Source: JABMRP01 sp964444795
Lineage (GTDB): Bacteria; Planctomycetota; Planctomycetia; Pirellulales; Thermoguttaceae
DNA length: 35,050 nucleotides
Direction: 5' to 3'
Assembly (NCBI GenBank): GCA_964444795.1
Contig: CAYUIQ010000074.1
Coordinates: 1-35,050, forward strand
Below are positions 23,434 to 31,792 of this stretch, in pieces. Numbering within the stretch: position 1 is the stretch's first letter; the number at the start of each line of letters is the position of its first letter. The notes beneath the pieces were generated by a model that searched no databases, was not told the DNA's origin, and saw only the letters and a program-made list of their open reading frames with translations. The translations under genes and the position numbers were made by a program.

Positions 23434-23489
23434 CTATGAGCTTTGAGCTATGAGCTTTGAGCTATGAGCTTTGAGCTATGAGCTATGAG
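23432..23489 (+). repeat. Heptad tandem repeat, left end of S23 cassette
   Basis: The heptads AGCTATG and AGCTTTG alternate: three full 14-nt units (23432, 23446, 23460), then AGCTATG twice. The same heptads recur in inverted orientation at 23843-23859 beyond the S23 gene. The block contains no gene or spacers. Confidence 0.9.
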
Positions 23490-23851
23490 GAAAGAAGGAT
23501 GCGTAGGGGCTTTCGGCGTGGCAGCGGGCACATGCCGTGACGCTGCGGATATACCGGGCAACGCAAGGGTCTCCCGGCGACGAGCGGTTCGGGCTCGTGT
23601 CGCGGATACGTCGGGCCTGTGCGTCGATCCCGACCAACGTGGCCGAAGGCTGCGGACGCAGCACCAACAACGAGCTTACCCAATTCACCGACGTCGCCAC
23701 GGGCTCGGCCAGCGAAGTCGAGTATCAACTGCTGCTAGCCAAGGACCTCGGATTTCTGCCCGAAGACCAACACACAGACCTCGCCACCGAAACCCTAGAA
23801 ATCCGCCGTATGCCCCTCGCCTTCAACAAGACACTCCGAACAAGCTCATAG
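23485..23851 (+). pseudogene. S23 (23S rRNA-intervening-sequence) four-helix-bundle protein, N-terminal frameshift
   Basis: Family features are clear from 23537: LRIYRATQGSPGDERFGLVS, then IRRACASIPTNVAEGCGR, then SASEVEYQLLLAKDLGF. This is the four-helix-bundle family first seen in rRNA intervening sequences, probably nucleic-acid binding. Typical proteins begin about 15-20 residues earlier with a segment like LSAWQRAH. That segment is present here (GLSAWQRAHAV) in the same frame, but a TAG stop lies directly before it. The ATG at 23485 leads into it only if one G is removed from the GGGG run near 23502-23505. So either the gene is broken or it starts at GTG 23537 without the first part of helix 1. 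The intact downstream portion spans 23537-23851. Confidence 0.7.
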
Positions 23852-23859
23852 CTCAAAGC
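23843..23859. repeat. Inverted heptad repeat, right end of S23 cassette
   Basis: AGCTCATAGCTCAAAGC is the reverse complement of the left-end heptads. It includes the S23 stop codon and touches the stop codon of the convergent CBS gene. Confidence 0.85.
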
Positions 23860-24378
23860 CTAGACCCCCGCCGCGACCGGCTCCTCGGCGGCCGTTTCCC
23901 GCACGATTTGCAGAAACACCTGCAATACCAGGTGGCAGTCGGTGTTGGTGAGGATGCCCACCGGAATCCTGTTGTCCAACACGGGCAGGCAACTGATTCC
24001 TTCCCGGATCATCAAGATCACCGCTTCTTCCAGCGAGGCTGTTGGCTCGACAGTGACCGTGTCGACGCTCATCAATTGATCGGTCGTGACCTGGTCCAAC
24101 GCCGGCTGTACGCCATGTCCGCCCGGTCCAAGGCAGCGAAGCACGTCTCGGTCGCTGACCACCCCGATCAGCCGGTTCTTCTCGTCGGTCACCAACAGAT
24201 GGCGAAAACGGTTGGCATGGAACAATTCGATCAGCATTTTGGCCGTCGTTCCCAACGGAATGCAACGGGGGTCGGTGGTCATCACCTGGCCCACGGTTAT
24301 GCCGCCCTGCTGGACAAGCTGTTCGGAATCCCCCAGCGCTTCGGCAATTTGTCGTCGTTTGATGTCGTTGCGGTTCAT
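23860..24378 (-). CDS. Tandem CBS-domain protein
   Basis: A 172-residue protein made of two CBS domains (a Bateman module), likely to bind adenine nucleotides. The first domain is ITVGQVMTTDPRCIPLG to NRLIGVVSDRDVLR. The second begins LMSVDTVTVEPTASLEEA and ends VGILTNTDCHLVLQ. The N-terminus MNRNDIKRRQIAEALGDSE is helical. No other domain is fused, so it could be a stand-alone energy sensor; the partner is unknown. It ends directly at the S23 cassette border. Confidence 0.9.
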   Translation of the reverse strand: MNRNDIKRRQIAEALGDSEQLVQQGGITVGQVMTTDPRCIPLGTTAKMLIELFHANRFRHLLVTDEKNRLIGVVSDRDVLRCLGPGGHGVQPALDQVTTDQLMSVDTVTVEPTASLEEAVILMIREGISCLPVLDNRIPVGILTNTDCHLVLQVFLQIVRETAAEEPVAAGV

Positions 24379-24775
24379 CGCGAGGAAGCCTCTGTGGGAT
24401 CATTAGTTAAAATAGGGGGGTCGAGGGATCTGGCGAGCCGAGCCCGTCGAGTCGTCGTGAAACGATACGTTTCCGTGAGAAGGGCGGCAAATATGTCCCC
24501 CCCTCTTCCGCCGAGAATCCGTACCGAGGACACCACTTTGGGACCGTTCATACCGCCTGATAAGAAAGGAACGGCCTGCCTGACAGTCGCCCCATCTTCC
24601 AGAGGGGTTGCTTTTGGCTTGCTATAGCTACGTTTATCGGGATTCCTTGGCTGGTTTCGCCTGGGGAGGGTCAATTGCCCTTGCAAGTGGCCCAGACCGA
24701 TCTATAATTCCGGGTCTACGGAGGTAAGGAGACTGACTTGGGCTTTCGCTTGAGGTCGTTGCGATTAGCCACCAT
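24379..24775. other. Gap upstream of tRNA-Gly
   Basis: No credible gene in either strand; a 103-codon minus-strand frame (24375-24686) overlaps the CBS gene's start and has no family features. The only clear element is the promoter at 24681-24708. Confidence 0.6.
24681..24708 (+). promoter_or_regulatory. Strong sigma70-type promoter for tRNA-Gly/tig
   Basis: TTGCAA (24681-24686), 16-nt spacer, consensus TATAAT (24703-24708), ending 67 nt before the tRNA. Consistent with a highly expressed stable RNA. Confidence 0.75.
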
Positions 24776-24848
24776 GCGGGTGTAGCTCAGCTGGCAGAGC
24801 ACGACGTTGCCAACGTCGTTGTCGTGGGTTCGAATCCCATCACCCGCT
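24776..24848 (+). tRNA. tRNA-Gly (anticodon GCC)
   Basis: A 73-nt cloverleaf. The acceptor stem GCGGGTG pairs with CACCCGC (24841-24847), discriminator T. The D-arm is GCTCAGCTGGCAGAGC. The anticodon stem CGACG/CGTCG encloses TTGCCAA, with GCC at 24809-24811. The T-arm has GTGGG-TTCGAAT-CCCAT. The 3' CCA is not encoded. Confidence 0.97.
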
Positions 24849-24896
24849 CTTGTGATGGCCGTCGCTTTGGTGGGCGGCCTCCTAAAGTCTCTTCTG

Positions 24897-24917
24897 GCGT
24901 TGCGGCGGCAACGCTTT
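24897..24917 (+). terminator. Hairpin between tRNA-Gly and tig
   Basis: GCGTTGC (24897-24903), loop GGCG, GCAACGC (24908-24914), then TTT. It could be a weak intrinsic terminator or an RNA-processing stem. The T-run is short and tig begins 31 nt later, so partial readthrough into tig is likely. Confidence 0.4.
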
Positions 24918-24947
24918 GCATGGAACCCCCCCAATTAGGGTGACGCT

Positions 24948-26483
24948 TTGACGACTCCCAACGACCCCCCTGTTGACGAAACCACTGATCCCGAATCCCC
25001 CGAGCAGGATACGGCAACCGGCGAGGAAGCCGACGGCGCAAAGGCTGAGAAGCTGGACCTGACGGTGAAAGTCGCCCCGCTTAGTGCGTGTCAGCGACAC
25101 GTCACGGTGACCGTTGGTCGCGAGGACATCGAGCGGTATTTCGGCAACCAGTTCAGCGAGTTGATGGACGACGCGGAAGTGCCCGGTTTTCGCAAGGGGC
25201 GCGCCCCGCGAAAGCTGGTCGAGTCGCGATTTCGCAAGCAGGTGGGCGAACAGGTCAAGGGCCAGTTGTTGATGGACGGCATTGCCCAAGTCAACGAGGA
25301 TGAAAACCTCTCGGCGATCAGCGAGCCGGACCTCGACGTCGAGGCCGTCAAATTGCCCGACGAGGGGTCGATGACCTTCGAGTACGATCTGGAAGTCCGC
25401 CCCGACTTCAAGATGCCGAAGTGGAAAGGGCTTTCGATCCAACGGCCGACGCGCGAGTTCACCCGCGAAGACGTCGACGCGCGGCTGCGCGACTTGCTCA
25501 CCCGATACGGCCAACTGGTACCCCACGACGGCCCGGCGGAATCGGGTGATTACATCACCACCAACCTCACGTTCCGCCACGGCGACGAAGTGATCTCCAG
25601 CGCCGAAGAAGAAGTCATCCGTATCCGGCCCGTGTTGAGCTTCCGCGACGGCAGAGTGGAAGGGTTCGACGATTTGATGGCCGGCGTCAAGGCGGAAGAG
25701 ACGCGCACGGGCGAGGCCCGGTTGACCGAGAGCGCCCCGAACGCGGCCTTGCGGGGCCAGGCGATCGAGGCCGCCTTCGAGGTCCTCGAAGTCAAGAAGC
25801 TCGAACTGCCCGAGTTGACCCCCGAATTTCTCGACGAGATGGGCGGTTTCGAGACCGAGGGCGATATGCGCGACGCGATTGCCGACAGCCTCCAGCGGCA
25901 GATGGAATACGAGCAACAGCAACGCGCTCGGGAACAGGTCACCGCGGCCTTGACCGAGGCGGCCGACTGGGAACTCCCGCCGGAAATGCTCGAGCGACAA
26001 AGCCACCGCGAGTTGGAGCGAGCGGTCATGGAACTGCGCCGTAGCGGGTTTACCGACGAGGAGATTGCGGCCCACGAAAACGAGTTGCGCCAGAACAGCC
26101 AGGAGTCGACCGCCCGAGCGCTGAAGGAGCATTTCATCTTGGAGCGGCTGGCCGAGGACGAGGAAATCGACGCCGAAGAGAAAGAACTGGAGGCGGAGAT
26201 CGTCCTGATCGCCCAGCAGAGCAACGAGTCGGTTCGCCGGGTTCGAGCCCGTCTGGAAAAGGGGGGCCACATGGACGTGCTGCGGAACCAGGTTGTCGAA
26301 CGGAAGGTGATCGACCTGATCCTCAAGAACGCCAAATTCGAAGCGGTCCCCTACGAACTGGAAACGTCGGACACCGAAGCGGTGGATCAGGCGGCCGGCG
26401 GCGGGGAAGACGAGTCTGCCATCCCCGAGGCCAAGTACGAAGACGAGGCGGAGCCGCTGCGCGAAGCGGAAGACCACACGTAG
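24948..26483 (+). CDS. tig: Trigger factor, ribosome-associated folding chaperone
   Basis: A 511-residue trigger factor that binds the ribosome exit tunnel and assists nascent-chain folding. The ribosome-docking signature is PGFRKGRAPRKL (79-90) in the N-terminal domain that opens ACQRHVTVTVGREDIERYF. The middle (about 185-280) is a diverged FKBP-like domain starting SGDYITTNLTF. The C-terminal chaperone arms are Glu/Arg-rich. It has a 35-residue acidic N-terminal extension and an acidic tail that E. coli trigger factor lacks. The start is TTG at 24948 (with AGGGTGA just before), because no in-frame ATG precedes the docking domain. Followed by two clpP genes. Confidence 0.92.
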   Translation: MTTPNDPPVDETTDPESPEQDTATGEEADGAKAEKLDLTVKVAPLSACQRHVTVTVGREDIERYFGNQFSELMDDAEVPGFRKGRAPRKLVESRFRKQVGEQVKGQLLMDGIAQVNEDENLSAISEPDLDVEAVKLPDEGSMTFEYDLEVRPDFKMPKWKGLSIQRPTREFTREDVDARLRDLLTRYGQLVPHDGPAESGDYITTNLTFRHGDEVISSAEEEVIRIRPVLSFRDGRVEGFDDLMAGVKAEETRTGEARLTESAPNAALRGQAIEAAFEVLEVKKLELPELTPEFLDEMGGFETEGDMRDAIADSLQRQMEYEQQQRAREQVTAALTEAADWELPPEMLERQSHRELERAVMELRRSGFTDEEIAAHENELRQNSQESTARALKEHFILERLAEDEEIDAEEKELEAEIVLIAQQSNESVRRVRARLEKGGHMDVLRNQVVERKVIDLILKNAKFEAVPYELETSDTEAVDQAAGGGEDESAIPEAKYEDEAEPLREAEDHT

Positions 26484-26537
26484 CCGGTACCCCTCGATAA
26501 GAACACAATCTTCCGCCCCAGGAACGAAGGAGCGTCC

Positions 26538-27164
26538 ATGAGTAGTTATCGGCCGGTGGAGCCCATGTCGGCATATCGCGACTACCAGCGCCAGCGTCAG
26601 ATGACGTTGGGCGACTTACTGCTGGAGAACCGCATCATCCTGCTTCAGGGCGAGATCCATGACGGAAACGCCAACGAACTAGTGATGAAGCTGCTCTACC
26701 TGCAGAGCGAGAACCGGCGCAAGGATATCCATTTCTATATCAATTCACCCGGCGGCAGCGTTACCGCCACGCTGGCTATCCACGACACGGTGCAGATTCT
26801 CAGTTGCCCAGTGGCCACCTACTGTGTCGGTTTGGCTGCCAGCGGCGGAGCCGTTTTGCTGGCCGGCGGCGCTAAGGGAAAACGGTTCGCCCTGCCCCAC
26901 GCAAAGGTGATGATCCACCAGCCGTACGGTCACGTCGGCGGACAGGTCTCCGATATCGAAATTCAGACCGACGAGATCCTGAAAACTCGCGAGACGCTCA
27001 ACGGTATCCTCGCCGACCATACCGGACAACCGCTGGAGCGGATCACCAAAGATACCGATCGCGACTACTACATGACGGCCACGGAGGCCAAAGAATACGG
27101 CGTCGTCGACGACATTCTCGCCAAGGCGGCCGACACGGACGACGACGACGGAGACGACGACTAG
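26538..27164 (+). CDS. clpP: ATP-dependent Clp protease proteolytic subunit (first copy)
   Basis: A 208-residue serine peptidase subunit that forms the ClpP barrel. The triad is intact: Ser102 in CVGLAASGGAVLLAGG, His127 in VMIHQPYG, Asp in KDTDRDYYMT (about 172). The usual oxyanion loop INSPGGSVTATLAI is present. The copy differs from its neighbour by GLAASGGA in place of GQCASMGA and by an Asp-only tail (DTDDDDGDDD). AAGGAG precedes ATG 26538. It follows tig by 54 nt. Two different ClpPs side by side suggest a mixed barrel, as in some other bacteria. Confidence 0.95.
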   Translation: MSSYRPVEPMSAYRDYQRQRQMTLGDLLLENRIILLQGEIHDGNANELVMKLLYLQSENRRKDIHFYINSPGGSVTATLAIHDTVQILSCPVATYCVGLAASGGAVLLAGGAKGKRFALPHAKVMIHQPYGHVGGQVSDIEIQTDEILKTRETLNGILADHTGQPLERITKDTDRDYYMTATEAKEYGVVDDILAKAADTDDDDGDDD

Positions 27165-27207
27165 CCCCTGCTCTTCTCGGAAACCCGCTTCACGGAGTGA
27201 ACCGTTC

Positions 27208-27798
27208 ATGCCACTGATCCCCTACGTTATCGAGAAAAGCGGCCGCGAAGAGCGGGCGATGGACATCTACAGCCGCCTGCTGAAGGACCGCATCATCGTC
27301 CTCGGCTCGGCCATCAACGACGACGTGGCCAACGCGATCTTCGCCCAGATGCTCTTCCTGCAATCGGAGGACCCCAAGGCCGATATCCACCTCTACCTCA
27401 ATTCGCCCGGCGGTAGCGTCACGGCGGGAATGGCCATCTACGACACAATGCAGTTTGTCAGTTGCGACGTGGGAACGTACTGCGTGGGACAATGCGCGTC
27501 GATGGGGGCCGTGTTGTTGGCCGCCGGCGCCAAGGGAAAACGCAACGCCCTGCCCAACTCTCGCATCATGATCCACCAGCCGCTGGCCGGCATGGAAGGC
27601 TCCGCCGAAGAGATCATGATCCACGCCAAAGAGTTCAAGAAAGTCAAGGAACGACTCAACCAGATCCTCTTCCACCACACCGGAAACCCCCTGGAAAAAA
27701 TCGAAGCCGACACCGATCGCGACCGCTTCATGTCGGCCGAGGAGGCTCAGAAGTACGGATTGGTCGACAACGTGATCGAACACGCCGAAGAAAGCTAG
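27208..27798 (+). CDS. clpP: ATP-dependent Clp protease proteolytic subunit (second copy)
   Basis: A 196-residue canonical ClpP. Ser98 in CVGQCASMGAVLLAAG, His123 in IMIHQPLAG and Asp in EADTDRDRFMSAEEA complete the triad. The N-terminal VIEKSGREERAMDIYSRLL and Tyr-rich handle region follow the classical form, so this copy probably provides ClpX-type docking. It begins 43 nt after the first clpP with CGGAGTG upstream. No clpX follows; the next gene is an unrelated lipoprotein. Confidence 0.95.
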   Translation: MPLIPYVIEKSGREERAMDIYSRLLKDRIIVLGSAINDDVANAIFAQMLFLQSEDPKADIHLYLNSPGGSVTAGMAIYDTMQFVSCDVGTYCVGQCASMGAVLLAAGAKGKRNALPNSRIMIHQPLAGMEGSAEEIMIHAKEFKKVKERLNQILFHHTGNPLEKIEADTDRDRFMSAEEAQKYGLVDNVIEHAEES

Positions 27799-27969
27799 CC
27801 TCGCACCGGCACCCTTTTCCCGCCAAATCATCTTCTCGTATATTTCTTATCTTTTTCTCTTCCCGAGGGAACGGACTCCCGCGGAATCTGCCTGTTTCGA
27901 ATCAGCACACCGGCGTCTCGGCCCTGGTGGCCGGACGACTGTCGGCGTGCGCAGTTGGGCGAGGGTGAC

Positions 27970-29058
27970 ATGAAGACCTATTGTTTCATGCTGATCCTGT
28001 TGGTCTGTGCGGCGGCTGGATGCCGGGTCGACCCGAACGTCCAACTGCTGGAACGCGAACTGGCTTCCCAGGAGACCCTGATCTATCAGCTTCGCGATAG
28101 CATCGCCAGGCATCGGGAGAAGGTCGATTCCTGCCAACGCGCAAACGCTACCCTGCGCAAGGAACTGAAAGAAACACGTACCGACGCCGGCTTGTCGCCC
28201 GATCTGACGGCGCCCTACGCGGTTTCCGAACCGGGCTATTCGCCGTCGACTCCCCCGGACGAGACGCCCGGCACGCAGGCCCCGCTGCTTCGCTCGCCGT
28301 CGATCATGCTGCCCGAAGAGCCCGGCTCGCCGGACGACCTACCGCGGAGTATTCTCCAACCGGCCCCGGGCGGCGAACTTCCCGACCCCGGAGATCTTCC
28401 CGAATTGCCGCCGTTGCCGGGTGGTGGCGATCAGCCGCCTCCGCTGCTCCCCGGGCTGGATGCGCCCACAAATGGTGAGCCCCCGGCTTCCGGCGAACCG
28501 ACTGCCCCTGCTGATAGCAACACGGTGTCGGCCATCTCGCTCAACCGGATGCTGACCGGTGGCAACAACACGGACGGGCGGCACGGAGACGAGGGGATCA
28601 TGGTGGTGATCGAGCCGCGCGACGCCGAGGGACGATTGGTGCCCGCGGCGGCGTCCATTTCCGTGGTCGTGATCGATCCGGAACTCCCGGCCGAGGACGC
28701 GCGCATCGCCCGCTGGGATTTCACCGCCGAAGAAACGGCCCGGATGTTTCGCAAGACCTTGTTTTCCGAGGGCCTGCAACTGGAGATGGCCTGGCCGGGC
28801 GAGCCGCCTGAGCACGAAGACTTGCACGTGTTCGTTCGCTACACGACGTCCGGGGGAACCCGCCTGGAGGCCAGCCGCAAGGTCACTGTGGATCTACCCA
28901 CCCGCCACGCCGCGCGCTGGAGCCCGGCGTCTCGCAGTGCGGCGACCGAAGCGGCGCGCCCAGCGCCGGAGTTGATCGCCCGACGCCCCGATCCACCCCG
29001 CGACCCGACGCCCGCAGTGCATCAGCGCCCCGCCTGGTCGCCAGACCGCGGCGGCTAG
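27970..29058 (+). CDS. Proline-rich lipoprotein with a coiled coil
   Basis: A 362-residue predicted lipoprotein. The signal FMLILLVCAAAGC ends in a lipobox (AAGC). Residues 25-65 (LLERELASQETLIYQLRDSI and on) form a heptad coiled coil. Residues about 70-190 are a Pro/Gly/Glu-rich linker (PELPPLPGGGDQPPPLLPG). Residues 195-310 form a beta-rich domain (IMVVIEPRDAEGRLVPAA, WDFTAEETARMF, LHVFVRYTTSGG) that looks like a surface or adhesion fold. The C-terminus is again Arg/Pro-rich. No family name is known to me. ATG 27970 follows GAGGGTGAC. Confidence 0.7.
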   Translation: MKTYCFMLILLVCAAAGCRVDPNVQLLERELASQETLIYQLRDSIARHREKVDSCQRANATLRKELKETRTDAGLSPDLTAPYAVSEPGYSPSTPPDETPGTQAPLLRSPSIMLPEEPGSPDDLPRSILQPAPGGELPDPGDLPELPPLPGGGDQPPPLLPGLDAPTNGEPPASGEPTAPADSNTVSAISLNRMLTGGNNTDGRHGDEGIMVVIEPRDAEGRLVPAAASISVVVIDPELPAEDARIARWDFTAEETARMFRKTLFSEGLQLEMAWPGEPPEHEDLHVFVRYTTSGGTRLEASRKVTVDLPTRHAARWSPASRSAATEAARPAPELIARRPDPPRDPTPAVHQRPAWSPDRGG

Positions 29059-29094
29059 GGGCGATCGATAAGCAACTTCCCGGTTTCAGACGGT

Positions 29095-29195
29095 GGGTGC
29101 CTGGGGTCGAGTTGCGAGGAACGAGCGATGAGCCCCCAGTTGCAGGCGATCTGGGGGCTCCCTGCTCGTTCCTCGCAGTCCGACCCCAGGCACCC
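29095..29195. repeat. REP-like inverted pair (BIME-like), distant copy
   Basis: Two ~45-nt arms (29095-29139 and 29151-29195) are inverted copies of the unit found around the RAYT at 3.5-5.5 kb, with an 11-nt spacer. The arms begin GGGTGCCTGGGGTCG and end AGCCCCCAG. The pair sits in the gap between two convergent lipoprotein genes, about 24 kb from the transposase. Confidence 0.9.
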
Positions 29196-29224
29196 CACCT
29201 CATCCTACTATCCCCGACGGACTA

Positions 29225-30916
29225 CTACAACTCCGACATGTCGACCGGCTGCCCGTCGTCGTGCATGATGAGTTGCCGGAGCGTCTCCGGATCGATACTT
29301 CTGGGAATCGTCCTCACGTGACCGTCGAAGAAAGCGGCGGGGAACCCGTCGGAGGGCAGCTTGCCCATCGCCGAGAGTGGATCGGCCTGATCGAAGGGCA
29401 GATCTTCCGGCTTGGCCCAGGGCACGGCCACATCGGCGCCCGCTTCGACCAGCGCAATCGTGTTGCTCGTGCCGTCCTTGCAACGGGCAAAATTGAAATC
29501 CCGGCCTGCCTGCCAGGGCGTTCCCTCGCCGGTAAACACCATCAACGACGTATATCCCGGATCGGCGTCCTTGTTCTGATAGATGCCGATCACGGTCTCG
29601 GCCAGCGGGCGATTGTGGGGGCTATCCCAGGGCTCGTCGAGATGGAACTGGTCGTAAAGATCCGGGCGGTCCAGATATGGCAGGATGAGCACGCGCCAGC
29701 TTAACAGCGGCTTGCCATCGGCGTCCGTGGTGTAAACCGGCGGAAACGATTCGTGCGAGGATGCGTACTGCATCAGCGCGATGCTGATTTGCCTGAGATT
29801 GTTCATTCGCACGGCCCGCTGGGCCTGCTCCCGGGCTTTGGCGATGGCCGGTTTGAGCAACCTGGGCAGGTCGTCCAGTCCCCGGGGTCGCTTGAGTTGC
29901 ACGACCACGCGATCCCCCTTCTTGTCGACCGAAATCCCCTTCACCACGTCGTCCGCCAACTCCATCATCTCCTCGGTGACCACCGGACCGGCATTCTTGA
30001 TGATCTCGGCCCTTGCATCCGGGTAGAATTTGCGGAGAACGCCGAGTCCCGTGGAGAGGATCGGTTCGAGTTCCTCGGCCGACTTTGCGTCGTTGGCCTC
30101 CAAATCGACTTCCACCAGCGTGCTGCCGGAGAGGTCCACCGTCAGCGTGGCCGTTTCCACCAGATCGGGCGCCTTCAGCAGCGGCGCGAGGAAAGGCGGC
30201 ATACCCCTGCTGATCTCCCCGGAGGCTTCCTTGATGGCCCCTCGCAGGCTGTCCAAGCAGACAACCATCGTCACGTCCTTGGACGTATCGACGTCGCGCA
30301 GCCGATCGGCCAGCGGACCGGCCGCCCGTTCCACGGAGAGCATCCTCTCCAGTCGTGTTTCCTCGGCAAAAACGATCGTTCGATCGTCGGGCAAATAGCC
30401 GGTCATGACGGGGATTTCGGATCGGTACTCGGCGGGAATCTCCGCGTTATCGCGTTTCAGATAGTCCTTGCCCTCGAACGTCCCTTCCGTCACGTCGTCA
30501 CCGAGCATCTTCCGCAGAACCTCCTCGGTATCCACGGACTTCCCGAACTGGAAAATGACTCCGGTGCTGGCTCTGGCCGCCTCCCGCGACTTGCTTCCGT
30601 CGGCCACAAAGACGGTGAGTCGTCCGATGTCTCGCGGATCGAATTGCATATCTTCGATCATTTCTTCGAGCAATTCGTCCTGCGGGAGCGTGGCCAGCAG
30701 GCTCGATCGTGCGATCTGCCGCGGGTTCACGACGATGGCCATGGCAAAATCGTCGCACAGATAGGTGAGATCGACCTCTGAGCTTATCCGCGAGAAGCCG
30801 CCGCCACCCCCTTTGCCACCGCCTCCCGAGCCGCCGCCGTCGTCGTCCGGCGATGAACCGCATCCGGTCAGACCGATGAGAATCGCCGCCAGCGCGGCCG
30901 ATAAGGTTGATCGCAT
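29225..30916 (-). CDS. Lipoprotein with a C-terminal DUF1559-like domain
   Basis: A 563-residue predicted lipoprotein. The signal AILIGLTGC ends in a lipobox Cys, followed by an Asp/Gly-rich linker (DDDGGGSGGGGKGGGG). The long middle part (residues about 45-365) has a paired alpha/beta layout with repeated NPRQIARSSLL-type units; I do not recognise it. The last third is DUF1559-like: MNNLRQISIALMQYASSHES, WRVLILPYLDRPDLYDQF and GFPAAFFDGHVRTIP. DUF1559 proteins are abundant in planctomycetes but usually start with a type IV prepilin helix; here that helix is replaced by the lipoprotein module. GGGAG precedes ATG 30916. Confidence 0.75.
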   Translation of the reverse strand: MRSTLSAALAAILIGLTGCGSSPDDDGGGSGGGGKGGGGGFSRISSEVDLTYLCDDFAMAIVVNPRQIARSSLLATLPQDELLEEMIEDMQFDPRDIGRLTVFVADGSKSREAARASTGVIFQFGKSVDTEEVLRKMLGDDVTEGTFEGKDYLKRDNAEIPAEYRSEIPVMTGYLPDDRTIVFAEETRLERMLSVERAAGPLADRLRDVDTSKDVTMVVCLDSLRGAIKEASGEISRGMPPFLAPLLKAPDLVETATLTVDLSGSTLVEVDLEANDAKSAEELEPILSTGLGVLRKFYPDARAEIIKNAGPVVTEEMMELADDVVKGISVDKKGDRVVVQLKRPRGLDDLPRLLKPAIAKAREQAQRAVRMNNLRQISIALMQYASSHESFPPVYTTDADGKPLLSWRVLILPYLDRPDLYDQFHLDEPWDSPHNRPLAETVIGIYQNKDADPGYTSLMVFTGEGTPWQAGRDFNFARCKDGTSNTIALVEAGADVAVPWAKPEDLPFDQADPLSAMGKLPSDGFPAAFFDGHVRTIPRSIDPETLRQLIMHDDGQPVDMSEL

Positions 30917-30944
30917 GTTCTATCTCCCGTGGTTGAAACGGCGG

Positions 30945-31640
30945 CTATTTCTTCTCTTGGACCGTGGCGGGGCGTTGATACGCGCCCTGGAATCCGCGGA
31001 GGCTCATGTCCCGCAGCTTCTTCTGCTGCTCGGGGGTGAGCAACTCAAACGCTTCCTCGAACGTCTCTTTCTGGATCTCCTGGTACTTCTCCGCCAGGGA
31101 GGCGCGGATCGCCTCAATTTTCTTCTTCTGCTCCTCGGTCACTTCCAGTTGCTTCAAGACGTTGGCGTTGGCCAGGGTCCAAAGCCCCCGCTGACGCAAC
31201 GTGATCATCTTCATCGCGTCGAGCTGATGGGGTAGCAGGATCCCTTCGGCCTGTTTGCGGATCTTCTCGTTGAGTTTGGTGTATTTCTCGCGATACTCGG
31301 CCGACTTCGCCTGGCGTTCTTCGTTGGACAACTCGCGCCAGTTCGACCAATCTCCTCGCGCCGACTTCATTTCCTCCTGGTACTCCTCCCCCAGTTTCTT
31401 CAGCTTCTCCTTCTGCTCGTCGGTCAGATCGATTTCTTTCTGCGCTGCCTCGGAGCGTAAGGCATAAAAGCCGGGCACCATGGGTACTGCCGGCCGCATC
31501 GCGCGAACCGCCCCGCCGGAACCCTGGGCAAGCGCCTGCCCCGCGACGATTCGTGGCTGCTGGGCCAGCGACGACGTGGCAAGAACCAGCAGGGCAACGA
31601 CCGCCAACAACGACACCGACAGTTGAACGAACCGGACCAT
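30945..31640 (-). CDS. Periplasmic LTXXQ/Spy-like helical protein
   Basis: A 231-residue exported protein. The signal peptide (VSLLAVVALLVLATSSLAQQ) is followed by a Gly/Pro stretch and then long charged helices with three LTxEQ-type motifs: DLTDEQKEKLKKLGEEY, EVTEEQKKKIEAIRASL and LLTPEQQKKLRDM. That is the pattern of Spy/CpxP-like periplasmic chaperones and stress sensors, although the spacing is longer than in Spy. ATG 31640 is preceded by AAGGAG; a far longer frame extends upstream without support. It lies 28 nt downstream of the lipoprotein start on the same strand, upstream in transcription, and may form an operon with it. Confidence 0.75.
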   Translation of the reverse strand: MVRFVQLSVSLLAVVALLVLATSSLAQQPRIVAGQALAQGSGGAVRAMRPAVPMVPGFYALRSEAAQKEIDLTDEQKEKLKKLGEEYQEEMKSARGDWSNWRELSNEERQAKSAEYREKYTKLNEKIRKQAEGILLPHQLDAMKMITLRQRGLWTLANANVLKQLEVTEEQKKKIEAIRASLAEKYQEIQKETFEEAFELLTPEQQKKLRDMSLRGFQGAYQRPATVQEKK

Positions 31641-31792
31641 GGCAATCTCCTTGGCTGTCAAAAGGTAGACGGAGAACCGGATACCCCTCTGGGTACCCCA
31701 ACGCGGCACCCATGATTCTATCCGCGTTCCTGGCGGCCTGTACAGACGGAGGGAGAGTTTGGCCGGGATTTTTCCCAGCGCGTCGTATTTCA

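Noticed and set aside
23432..23489. Tandem repeat as a CRISPR array
   Set aside because: Units of 7-14 nt are contiguous with no spacers and no cas genes.
23485..24627. Long plus-strand frame across the S23 and CBS region
   Set aside because: It crosses the S23 gene in a wrong frame and then runs antisense to the CBS gene, with no family features.
24882..26477. Long minus-strand frame opposite tig
   Set aside because: Shadow of trigger factor, which has its docking signature and fits operon order.
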